A stretch of DNA of 64,000 nucleotides from Otatea glauca (Eukaryota > Streptophyta > Magnoliopsida > Poales > Poaceae): contig CM070730.1 of assembly GCA_036346275.1 (NCBI GenBank), positions 8,804,309-8,868,308 on the forward strand, given 5' to 3'. The position numbers and the translations under genes were made by a program. Each line of letters opens with the position of its first letter. Within the stretch, counting starts at the first letter, position 1. Below, one piece after another: positions 32,181 to 43,000 of the stretch. The notes beneath the pieces were generated by a model. That model had not been told where the DNA came from and ran no database searches. It was given only the letters and a program-made list of their open reading frames with translations.

Positions 32181-32990
32181 GCTAGTTTCTCTACATGATA
32201 CAGATGCTAGATTCATTCTCTTCAATTTTTAGCACCATCTCCTCTCTCTAATGTGATTTCTTCTAGCACCACCCTCTCCGGTGGTTAGCACTGGTGCTTC
32301 AGTCATTTTTGTGTTTCTAGCGGACATGGCAGTCCCCATCTAACTGAGCTATCCAATCTGTAAATCGATGGATCGTCTAAAACCGTGTGCTATAGTAACT
32401 ACTACAGTAATTTCTACAGTAAACCCTACAATGATTGCCGCAGTGCTCCGAAAATCTCGGTTGCTGCTTTTTCACCCAAATGCAGGGAATCCTGTCCGTT
32501 TCTAGCACCGGCTATTTGGCATATTGTGGATGGCCAGAATTGTCTCCTGAAACCACCACCAACAACTGTTGAGGTGACAATTCGGAGGATTGACGCGGCT
32601 TTGTGAATTTCACAAGAATTACTTCAGTTTCTACATAATTTTTGAAAAATCCCCGTGCTAGAAATAGAATCAAAATGTAGACATTGAAACAGGGTCGGGA
32701 TGCAACGATCTAGAGTTCCATGGTCGTGCTGTTCATACCAGGGCGATGTTCCTGTTCCTTGGTCGTTCTCTTCTTACTGTTGTTCCTCTGCTGCTCATGG
32801 ATGTTAGCTTACCGCGACTTGCCTTAATCACGTTGAAACAGAGTCGGGATGTAAATGCGGAGGACCAGAAGAAAAGTGACTCACGGTACTATTGCTTATG
32901 CAGGATCGGTAGTAACGCAGTGAACAGTAAAAATCACGAGATGAATAGTAAAATCAACCTGACATCAAAACTAAAATTAGTGTAACTTTT
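32181..32990. other. MITE-like remnant, no gene
   Basis: Contains GGATCGTCTAAAACCGTG and CTACAGTAATTTCTACAGT, like the interior of the element at 51757-51970. No clear ends or gene. Confidence 0.35.
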
Positions 32991-32999
32991 GATCGGCCG

Positions 33000-34500
33000 A
33001 TCCAAACTCATTGAAATTTTGTATGCACCTTTCTAAGGATGTCAGGAACCTATTTTAACATTCAATCCTATACTTGCTCGTAGGGATTTGATAATCAAGA
33101 TGACTTTAGATGATCTCCCATATATCACAACAAACAAAGACCTCTAAAGAAATTCCCCCCGAAAGCTCAAGAACATAATCTACTAGAAATCCTTCTCTCT
33201 CAAATCAAAAATCGATTTCTTGAGAATCTCTTGATGAACAAATGAGAGCTTGCTAGATTATTGGAATGTGATCTCCAGAAGATACATCCATTAATTACTC
33301 ATTCTTAGCAACACAAGATCAAGAGAAGAAGAAATTAAACAAGAAAGATCAAAACTTAAGAAGAAGAAAGATCAAAATAAGAGACAGACTTGAACACAAA
33401 TTTTGATTTTATTTCAGATCACGAGGATAGATTATAAAGCCTCTCATCTGAGGGCAAAACTCTCAAGGAGCACTCACTCACCCACTCAAGAAACCAAAAT
33501 CCTGTGAAAACCCTAATCTAGAATATAGAGACTTGTCTCTCTCTATGTCTATCAAGATCTTATATAGAGGAGGCAACCTTAAACCTAAACCTAAATCTAG
33601 ACACACAAGTAGATACCATCCACTCTTACATGGGCTAATTGGATAACTCAATACTCTTAACGGGTTTTACACACATAAGCATACTTCTCAAAGCGGCATT
33701 CTCATGACGCCTGATTTGCTTCATGAGCCCGAATTTGCGTCCATATCAACTTTGGCTTGACCTAAACCACTTAGGCTACAGCTGTGGTTTTCTACACAGC
33801 CTCAATCATCGATATGAGACAAATTTTCAATTTGCCCCATGGTCGGTCTTCCTTCGTCTCGAAACATCACCTATGCTTTGACATCCACTATGTAGCCTCA
33901 ATGACTTTCCATCAAGGCTCTCATGCGTTCGAACTTCCCTGAATATTTTTTGCTTGCAAACGGACCCAAGTCACTTAGCGCACCACATGTCCTTGTTAGC
34001 TTCACCATGACGCTACCAGCTTCTTTTACCATTTTGGACCTCAACTCCTCCTTGAGTCTAGTCTCAATCCATGCCATTGCCCACTATATCCATCACCAAT
34101 GCTTCACGCTCCAGTTCCTTGTCTTCCCATCTTACAACCACTTCTAGGGTTCAGTCATCTTCCGGCGTCCCTTGATCGTTCTGAACCTCATCTCTCTTAG
34201 CCTAGTTCTAGTCTCTTTCGCCTCATCATGACTTAGTTCTAAATTCCTGCAACCAACACAGACAATTAAACCATGATGTAGCACTGTTCACAAAATATGC
34301 AATTAAACAATTACAGAATTCACAATTCGTTGTCAAACCCGGTACTGCTGCCAACTAGAGGTCGGTAGTACTGCAAGTCTGGTACTACCGCTCCCTAGTA
34401 ATCAGTAGTACCACCCTCTTAGAATCCGGCAAAAATCCCTCTTTGGAAAATAACTACCTCCTAGTGGAGGCCGGTAGGGCCGTCCAACCTAACAGCATCT
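33000..34500 (+). mobile_element. LTR-like fragment, unclassified
   Basis: A TATA-like TTATATAG at 33560-33567 follows a CT-rich leader-like stretch. A cluster of GGTAGTACC-type motifs lies at 34340-34490. The order TATA then motif cluster resembles the element at 57365-58612. Internal open frames match nothing. Ends are not visible. Confidence 0.4.
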
Positions 34501-35198
34501 CAAATTGCTTCAAATTCAAAATTGAATTCAAATCAAACTCAAATTCAAGCACCACAAACTCAAACCGAGTCAATTATTCATCACACACACATAAATAGAC
34601 TTTCACCTGATCTTTCAAAATGTAACAAATTAACAATCTAGCTTCTCATTTAATCACGTTCCTACAATCCTGTTCCTCCACTTAGCACGACCTGCCTATG
34701 CATGATTTTCTCATCGAATCAATTAAGTTAGCATTAATCCACTGCTATATTTTTGGTGTTGTACTGTTGCTTAACCAGACATTATCCTGCACAAATCACT
34801 GTCACGGCTCACTCACTCTGAAAGCCCGAAGCCGATGCGAGGTCATCATTCATCAAGATTCTTCCTTTTTTGTCTGGACGGGTGCTCTGCCCCCTTGTCG
34901 CATAAGGTGATAGAACCAGACATAAAAAAAATGCACTTCTCTGATCCATGATAGGAGCGCTTAATGTACTTCCATTGACATCTAACAAGTGAATGAATGC
35001 CTCTATTTTAAGCTGACATGCAGGAGACCTCGTCGATCGATACAGCGTTTTTGGGGTGGCACATGGACCAGTGTCGTGTACATGTATTGATGTACACATC
35101 ACAAGTTAGGAGTTTGGTATGTCGACATCAAAATACATGCGCACGATTGCAGGCAAAGGCAACAGTTTAGTACTAGTAGAGACTAGAGAATAGAACTA
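34501..35198. other. Intergenic, no gene recognised
   Basis: No feature beyond short open frames on both strands at 34700-35100. Confidence 0.35.
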
Positions 35199-35416
35199 GG
35201 ACCTATTTGTTTTAACTTTTAATTCTGGATTCTGATCCAAAAAGCACAATAAAAAATAAATAGTGCGATTCTCACAATCCAGTCTATCCATATATATTAA
35301 AATCCACAATCCACTTCATATATGCTTTTGGATTCCAACTTTTGGAGAATCAACTTCTCTACAACTACAATCCAGAATCAGTTTTTAGAGAATCCAAATC
35401 TAAAACAAACAAGCCC
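35199..35416. mobile_element. MITE with GGGCTTGTTTGTTTT-type ends
   Basis: Left GGACCTATTTGTTTTAAC; right end, read inverted, GGGCTTGTTTGTTTTAG. TTCTGGATT repeats inside both arms. Flanked by CTA on the left and TTA on the right, so a worn 3-bp duplication is possible. Confidence 0.6.
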
Positions 35417-35454
35417 TTAGGAGAACAGTTAGGACGCAATGGGGATGTGCTAAT

Positions 35455-35883
35455 CAGGGTTCACAAAACCGACGAAAACCGTGGTTTGGGACCGTACCGA
35501 ACCGGTTCGATATCCAAAACCGGTCGGTAAAATGGTCTAAATAAAAAAAGTTCGAAAAATTCAAAAAACAATGCGAAATAAAACCGATCAATTTTTGGTC
35601 AAAACTGACCAGTTTCGATCAAATCATTCGGTTTTAAGTCAAAATCGTGTGGCAACGCCGCAGTGGTCAGCACCCATCAATTGGCCGGTCGATTTTTGGT
35701 AAAAACCGACTGGTTTTGGTAAAAACTGACCGTTTTTGGTGAAAACCGGTCAATTTTTTGATTTGCTTTTCAAATTTTTTTATTTGAATTCTTAACCCTT
35801 CGGTTTCTAACGATTTTGAGTGATTTTTGATTCGATATTTTTATTTTCGAACTATTTTTTTGAAATCGGTTTTGTGAACCCTG
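35455..35883. mobile_element. hAT-like non-autonomous element
   Basis: Starts CAGGGTTCACAAAACCGA and ends TCGGTTTTGTGAACCCTG, a perfect 18-bp inverted repeat. Flanks are GTGCTAAT and GTGTCAAT, an 8-bp duplication with two changes. Inside, GGTAAAAACCGAC and GGTAAAAACTGACC style repeats. It is 429 bp and non-coding. Confidence 0.75.
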
Positions 35884-35891
35884 GTGTCAAT

Positions 35892-36286
35892 TATAATTTC
35901 TTGCCCTTAAATTCCAGCCCACTTGTGCCTCGGAGCGCATTCTGTGACGCAACGAGAATCCATTGCTTTTCCGTAGGAGCATCGCAGTTCACTATGGTAG
36001 GTTCGCTTCCGCACTCTCCAAGCGCAGTAGCAAGTTCTTGTCGCCCTCGCGCGCGCTACCACGGGGGCGGTCTCCTCCAGCACTTCCCAAGCATGGTAGG
36101 GGACACGTATCGATTGCCACGTCTTCCGCAACGGAGGAGGGGCCAAATTTGCAAATTCACACGTGAGGAATTAGATTTGCAAAAAAAAAACAAGACGACA
36201 GAGGCTAGAAAAGCAATGGATTCACGCAATGATGCCTTAGTTTCTTAACTTGTGTAGTAAAACATCAGACGTAAGCACTTATGGTA
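35892..36286. other. Intergenic, no gene recognised
   Basis: A GC-rich open frame (35820-36248) overlaps the hAT-like element and has no recognisable domain. Confidence 0.35.
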
Positions 36287-36545
36287 CTCTCTCTATGCTC
36301 CTAAACAAATGTTATCTAGATTCTTATACTTCTATCAAGGCATATCTATAAAAGACTGTATTATTCATCTTCATTAAATATTTGAATGATGTATCTTACT
36401 TTACTCTATGGTAGAAAATAATATTGAAAATAGTTAAAAGAAAGGGGTATAGAAGAAAAACATAGTAAAAAGTTAATACAAAATTGTAAAATGACATATG
36501 TTTAAAAATAAAATTTGAAAGCTAAAAGGACGTGTATTCAGTGAG
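36287..36545 (+). mobile_element. Stowaway-like MITE, second family
   Basis: Begins with CTCTCTCTATGCTCC after TA. Interior matches 48712-48965: ATCTATAAAAGACTGTATTA, GGGGTATAGAAGAAAAA, AAAATTTGAAAGCTAAAA. Confidence 0.6.
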
Positions 36546-36779
36546 GAAGCAGCACGTGACATGCATCTCAGAACCCTGTGTAGTTCGCATGAGAGCAGAC
36601 AAACTGTAATTTTAATAAAGTGTGCCAAACCGCGGATGAGTTATTGGTGTCAAATCCAACGTACTGTTGAGATACGATGAACTGTATTGCTAGCCACAGA
36701 TTTGCCAAATGCCAATTAACATCAACAACAGGAAGTAATTACACACACAGTTGATCGGCACAAATATATGAAGACATTG

Positions 36780-37316
36780 TCAGGATCTATAACAACCGTT
36801 CCTTAATCCTCCTGCTTCGATCATTCCGATCGTCATACCAAACAGCCACTGTAGCAAAACCCCAGCAAAAGTAGCTAGCTACAAAAAGAGCAAGGAAGAC
36901 GGTGAAGATAAAAGAAACGTGACAATGCACAAGCCTGTTATACTTATGCCCACAGATCATCTTTCGGGACTCACCGCGTCGACGGGCAGAGGCAGCGGCG
37001 ACAGTTCGGACCGGACCATGGCGCCGCGGAGGCGGGAGGCGCCGGAGCCGGCGAAGATGGAGAGCCAGGCGACGACAGGCGTGCCGAGCAGGACGAGGCC
37101 GGCGGGCACCATCCACAGCTGCTCGTGGGCCGGTTGGAACGCCACCGCCCACCACACCAGCAGCCCGGCCCCCGCGAGCCCCAGAGCCACCACGCCCGCC
37201 GACGCCCGCTTCCCGGCGCCGCCGCCGCACCCCCGCTCCGGAGAGACGTACAGCTGGGGCTGTCGCTAGCACGATGGTTTCTTGGCCTGGGCGTCATGGT
37301 GCGGTTCTTGCGCCAT
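36780..37316 (-). CDS. Small two-helix membrane protein, with an in-frame stop near the start
   Basis: The family is not recognised. From an ATG at 37316 the frame stays open to a donor at 36975 except for one TAG at codon 17 (37266-37268). The part after it encodes a Gly/Cys-rich stretch and two hydrophobic helices (VVALGLAGAGLLVWWAVAF and LWMVPAGLVLLGTPVVAWL) with HEQ between them. A GCG-GTGAG donor pairs with a CTACAG acceptor at 36849, phase 0, and adds a 22-residue exon ending at 36780. A start at Met 42 (37193) would give 95 residues. So either translation begins downstream, or the gene carries a nonsense mutation. Opposite-frame GC-rich open frames here are shadows. Confidence 0.5.
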
Positions 37317-37838
37317 AGGCACCGGGAAGAAGCATGCAGAGAACTAGTGGAGGCGACGAGACGGGAAGTAAGCAACTGAGCAGGTGTGCGTGGGTTAATG
37401 TTCGTCGTGGGATCAATGGGAGGGGAGGGATGAGAATGTGGGCGAGGTTATCTGGTGATGGATGCATACATTGTTAATTTGGAGGGAGAAATGATACGCG
37501 GTCGGTGGCTGACGACCAACGGCGGAGCCAGAAAATTTTCAAGCACGAGAAAGTTTAACTAGGATAAATAAATACAAACGAGTCCATATATAAATCACAT
37601 AGGTAAAATTGATAACCGTAAAAAGGTTTTTTTTACTAAAAGCATAGTCCAATACATATGTGAATATTTTATAGATGAAATCAAAGAAAGATGAGTTAAG
37701 TATCTCACTATATACGATACTATCAACGCTTCGACGATTAACAAAGAAAAATGCAACCACATACTAAAAGAGACTGTGCAAGAGAAAAATATAATAGTTA
37801 GTGCATCATATAACATAAAAAATATTTACATTGATGTA

Positions 37839-38036
37839 TTAAACTAGTGTTTTACATAACACTAATATTCTAATTACCGCCAGCGACACGAACGCCATCG
37901 ACAGCGCCATCACCGTCACCACGACCACCACAAGCACACAGTAATACCGCAGGCGCTGGCTAATCACCTTCGCGCCACCGCCGTTCGCACCACCACCACC
38001 TCCTCCGCCGTTGGTTGCGCCTGCCGCCATGGCCAT
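37839..38036 (-). CDS. 65-residue single-pass membrane protein
   Basis: The family is not recognised. A Gly-rich N-terminus (residues 8-21) precedes VISQRLRYY and one strong membrane helix (VLVVVVVTVMALSMAFVSLA). Two Met codons (38036 and 38030) could start it. A TATA box at 38139-38148 lies about 105 bp upstream, leaving a CT-rich leader, which supports a real gene. A GCG-GTAATTAG near the end of the frame could be a donor, in which case the last residues would differ. It lies about 0.5 kb upstream of the other small membrane-protein gene, in the same direction. Confidence 0.55.
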   Translation of the reverse strand: MAMAAGATNGGGGGGGANGGGAKVISQRLRYYCVLVVVVVTVMALSMAFVSLAVIRILVLCKTLV

Positions 38037-38138
38037 CTGGTGAAGCTGTTGCCTTCTTGACGGACGGTTGTATGGATGTATCTCCCTCCCTTGTCTCCCT
38101 CGAGACTGAAAAGAGTGTTGGAAAGGTATACGTGTATA

Positions 38139-38148
38139 CTATATATAG
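38139..38148 (-). promoter_or_regulatory. TATA box of the 65-residue gene
   Basis: CTATATATAG, palindromic, so it reads the same on both strands; assigned to the minus-strand gene by position and the CT-rich leader that follows. Confidence 0.6.
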
Positions 38149-38391
38149 TGTCTTGCGATTTGGACGTGTTCAAACTTTCAAGGAGGAGAGAGATGGACCT
38201 GGCAAGGCTTCCCAATTTCTCCTCCTCACACATGCATAGACAAGCTCGTATGGATTATTTTAAAGAGTTTTTCTTGATGGTGAGTCGGTGGTGAGCCCGT
38301 ACAAGTGCCTGGCCTGCCCGAAATCTGGCTCCGCTTATGCTGACGACGACAAACTCTCAAGAGGATATTCTTTATTTGCTATTAGAAATTA

Positions 38392-39394
38392 GCGAAATCT
38401 CTAAAATACCATCGCCAAACTAATTCTCCTTTCAGTGTCATTGGATCTTAAACTTTTACCTCTTTTTTGCCACTCTTGTTAGGAAATCATCACTTTTCTA
38501 GCACTTTAGCAAACTTTTTTTTTCTAAATCTGGTCCCTTTTAAACGCAATTACAAAAATAGCTCTATCCCTAACTGCGAAAGAGCGCGACGAGGTAGGTC
38601 AACGTTGTCATAGGTCAGGGTAGGATGGCAATGGCTCATCTATCGATGGAATCATCCAAACAATAGGTCGGTGAGAATCTAAGAGGTGAGGTGGTGATGA
38701 TAACGTGACTAGCGAGGTGTGGGCATGGCCAAGGTGTCCTATCGATAGCGATGGATGCACGGGACCCTTCTTCTTCGACGTTGGCAAGCTCCTGGCATGC
38801 ATGCAGCTGATCTGGGGTGAGCGCGAGCATTAGTGGACCAAGAAGGTGTTTCACGCATGCTTGTATCGGGCGAAGGAACTTTGTATTGAGCTGGTGCCGT
38901 CAACTTGAGCTTGGAGACAGTGCTAATGGCAGTGGGTAGCTCAGGAGGAATTGAAGCAAGAAAATAGGCAAAACAGAACTGCAATGAGGTGTAAGTGGAT
39001 GTCCATAAATTAATTTTGGAGGAGCTTCAAGCGCAAGTAATTTTCTTGGCGGCACCACTGCTTATCGGCCCCGGAAACGAAGGTGAGGCAACATGGCTTA
39101 CTCAAGGCATGTAGAAGGCAGAGGTGATCTCAGAGCCGGTATGAGAGTAGGAAGATGTTAGTGGTGGCATCTAGTGAGGCATGAGAGAAAAGAAAGGGAA
39201 ATAGTGGAGGAGGAAGATGACATGTGGGCCAATGTGATAGTAAAATATGTATTTTTAGAAATACTGATAGGTTTTTGCTGTTTATGGTGCGGTGCCCAGA
39301 TAGAGACTAATGGGAGTGGCAAAAAAAGTAATGAAAGTTAAGATCCGATGTCAACGAAGAGAGAAGCAATTTTGTGATGATATTTTAGGGATTC
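38392..39394. mobile_element. ~1-kb element with ~65-bp imperfect inverted ends, MULE-like
   Basis: Left end GCGAAATCTCTAAAATACCA then TCGCCAAA and GGATCTTAAACTT; right end inverted GAATCCCTAAAATATCATC then ACAAAATTGCTTCTC and GGATCTTAACTT. Long inverted ends without coding suggest a non-autonomous MULE. A 9-bp duplication is not evident. An interior region with GC-rich exon-like sequence is not recognised. Confidence 0.6.
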
Positions 39395-40022
39395 GACAGC
39401 GGCAAATAAATAATTTCCTCAACTCTAAATGCCTGATTATGCATGCAGTACCTAATATATCGTAGGATTCAATAGAGACACTGTAAAATCAGATGAAACA
39501 TACGCAATTTCATGGTTTCATCTGGAAATTCCCAATTGCGCGAACTGAATTGGTCCCCTCTGCCTTCCATTCACTAACCCTAAGTACTTTCTAGGGTATA
39601 TCTACTATCATATAGCGGAAGAAATACCCGTGCCATTGGCCAGGCCACGTTAGCTCCGCACGTCCGGACCGTCGGATCAAGCTCCTGCGACCAATATCGG
39701 CTCTTGCGCGCTGGTCCACGTGTCCCTAGGACTAGACCCGTGCGTCGCCACGAAATTGCAGCCGACGGAGCCCTCGAGGAGTATATCCTATCGTGCAGAA
39801 CCAGAATACCCTTTTACTTGCTTATAAATGGGCTGGTACAAATATAGTTGATCAGTCCAGCTGAAAGGCATTCTGTTGATTTCCTTCTCTTTTTTGGGTC
39901 TCTTAATTTCGACGGGACTAACCTCAATCTCCCTTCTTCTTCTCTCTCTTTCTCAAAAAAAAAAAACTCAATCTATTTCTTTTGGTAGAAAAAATAATTG
40001 AATTTTGCATCACAGTCCCCAG
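39395..40022. other. Orphan promoter-like region
   Basis: No coding seen. TATAAAT at 39823-39829 is followed by a CT-rich leader-like stretch (39870-39990). Upstream lie CACGTG-containing sequence (39717-39722) and GC-rich DNA. The solo LTR begins 200 bp downstream. Confidence 0.4.
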
Positions 40023-40027
40023 TCAAT

Positions 40028-43000
40028 TGTAACATCCCGAAAAATAAAAAAATATAAAAAATAAATATTTTAAATTTACAAATATTTATTTATAAGTTTT
40101 ATTGGCTTTATTGGTACTTATTTGAATTTTCTTGGATTTTTGTATTGTATGGAAATCCAACAAATAGAATTAGTAAATGGAAAATGGTAAAATGTTAAAG
40201 TAAAAGTTAGAAAATTTTACCATGGTAACCCTAAGCATGCAGTGTATGAATTCAGCCAACAAATAAAATTTTATACACAGGAATGTGATAGAATAATTGA
40301 AAAGATATCTCTTTTGACCAAAAACAGTAGAAGCCAGAATTACTAGAAAATATTAGAAATTTATATGGAGCCAAAAAATCCCATAACACCCTCAGAGCAT
40401 AATATACTTCTGGTAAAAATTTAATGAATTTATCATGTCGTTTAGACCTTCTAAAAATTCATAAATAGAGGCTTTGAAAATCAAAAAATTATCATGTCAG
40501 AATTTGTATAAAATAAATAAATAATATTTTAACTTGAAAATTTTATGGAAATATCCTCAACCCAAAATAAACTCTTATAAAAAGTTTGTAAAATAATTAA
40601 TACCATTTACACCCTTAAATAAATGGAAAATCGAAGTGGAAATTCTGGGCAGTGCACAGTGTCAGAATTATTGTAAATTAACCATAGGATATTTTGGTCC
40701 CAAAATTTTACTGGACTCTAAACACTCCCATTAGACCATAGTAAAAAAGTTTCGCAAATTTTCAACATGAGTTGATAGCCAAATCAATGCATGTACTAGC
40801 TGTCCGAACAGATCTTATCGCCTCATCTCGTCTCATTTCGCTGCCGTGTGGGCCCCGACATGCAGAGACTCTGACTGCTGGCCAAGCACCGGCGAAGCCT
40901 TCTCTCTCTGCCGGTGGTCCCCGGCCCCGCTTGTCAGCCCCTGTCCTCTTCTTCCTTCAGCCGAGTCGCCTCTACTTGCTCTCTCCCGATCCTTCCCCCA
41001 GTCAAGCTGCCACTGCATCAGTCGTCGCCGCCCCTGACTCAGCAACCACTCGATCGTCGCCACGAATGTCCTCGACTCATTGTTGCCACACCCTGCCTCG
41101 TAATCGCTGCTGGCCGGTTTGCGTCACTCTATGCCGAACTCAACTCGCGCCAATTCACCGCGTCGCGCAGAGAGGAGCTCAGCTCCGACCGCTTGGACTC
41201 GCCCGTACAACCACTAGAATTGCTGAGCTAGGCCACTTGCTTAAGTGACGAAACGCATCACGCATAGCGAGTTCACCCCAACCGAGCCTTACCCGAGTTC
41301 ACTCCCAGAAACGCCAGTATCGCCATTTCAGAGAAACCCGAGTTTGGGTAAAACTCAATTCGAGTGCTGCGGTGAGAAGTACTCCAATTCTTTGAGCCTC
41401 AAGCACCTTTGCGACCTCCTAAACTCATCCGCCACCCTTGGCTGCAGCTAAATTCGCGCAAAGCTCTCCCGCCACTGTTCTTCTTCTTCAATGGTGGTCT
41501 CTTGGTGGTGGAGCTTCTCGGCAAACCTCTGGTTCGTCCAACCGTGAAAATGGTACGCCCTAACCTTCCTTATGCTCACAATGTTACCCATTCGAACCGG
41601 GACTCACCCATTCATCTTCTCCTGTGAGCTCCCGCCATTGCCGCCGCCCCCTCCCGATGGCGAGGTATCTCCGGCCATCTCCGGTGACAACCGAGCCTAC
41701 CAGCGGGTGCGCGTCGGCGATCTGGTGCTCTAGGTGCCCTCGGCCGAGCCCCTCCGTCGTCGTAGCTTCATCGCCGGTGAGCCCTAGCGTCTCCTCTGTT
41801 CTCTCACTGTGAGGTGGAGCCCACTGGTCAGTCAGATGCGGCAAAACTGGAAGCAGGCGCGGGCAAAACGCGTATCCGTAGTAAGAAAACGTATTCCACC
41901 TTTTTCAAGCATTTATTAACTGACCAAAATTCATATAGTGATAACTTCTGCATTTTTATTCCGATTCCAGTGAAATGAATTTCTATATTCATATAAAATC
42001 AAGTACCTTATAAAATATGTAATAATATTTTGAAAATGATCACTGGGTGAATTTGAAATTCAAATTTGAATAAAAGGCCTAAAGACATGCTATGAATAAA
42101 ATTCTGCAAACAAACTTAGGATTGAATGAAACCAATTTTAATGGAATCCTTATGCTTCCAGAAGTTCAAATATATAAAAATATTTAAATTTTATTTATAT
42201 TTGAACTACTTTCTATTAAAGATTTGCATTTAATATACTAGAAATTCAAATATGCATAACTTATATAAAAGAAATCTAAAATAAGTAAAATTTGTTTCTA
42301 ACTAGTAGCATGGCAGTATAATAACTGAATTTGCCAAGATAACTAAGAAATAAACTTGATTTGAGTTCTCTCGAAAAATGTGAAGTAACCCAAGTGCAAA
42401 ATGTATATATATATATATATATATGCATAGAAAATCAAATAGTTAGAATATAGATTAAATGAACTCAATTCATGGCAAACTTAGTTTTGTTATACTCCTG
42501 ACATTACAAGGATTCCAGATGTATAAAAATGTTTAAGGTTTACCATAGAAAACAGTAAATCTTTAGTAGTCGAAGTATCAATACCTGTATAATTCGAATA
42601 GTTATAACTTTCACAAATGAACATCAAATTTGACAAAACCAAGTCCTAGTAACCTGAAATATAATATCCTTGCTGTGTATGTAAAAATATATCATGATTG
42701 TGTAAATTTGAACTAAATCCATGTTAGACCCTAATGATCACTTCTATGAGAAACACCTCGGATAATAGCCAAATGTCACGAAATCAACTTTAAAATGCTC
42801 TTATAGTCATCCCAGGTTTATACCTGAAAAATAGATAGATTATCTTATAAGGTGCAGTCGCAAACTTAAATCGGAAATCGAACCTTTATCGTGTAAAGTT
42901 AGAAAACACTTAAGCATTTTCAGTAGTTTATAAAGTATCTCGTCCAAATGAAAATAATTATGAAATAGTATAGAGATACTCTATAAAGTGCATACTACTG

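Noticed and set aside
36787..37272. 161-codon minus-strand frame over the small membrane gene
   Set aside because: Arg/Gly-rich in its first two thirds, and it misses the membrane helices that the splice-supported frame gives. Its hydrophobic end is intron plus exon read in another frame.
40772..41248. 158-codon open frame in the GC-rich part of the solo LTR
   Set aside because: Ser/Arg/Pro-rich, no domain, and the corresponding GC-rich tract of the gypsy LTR has equally meaningless frames.
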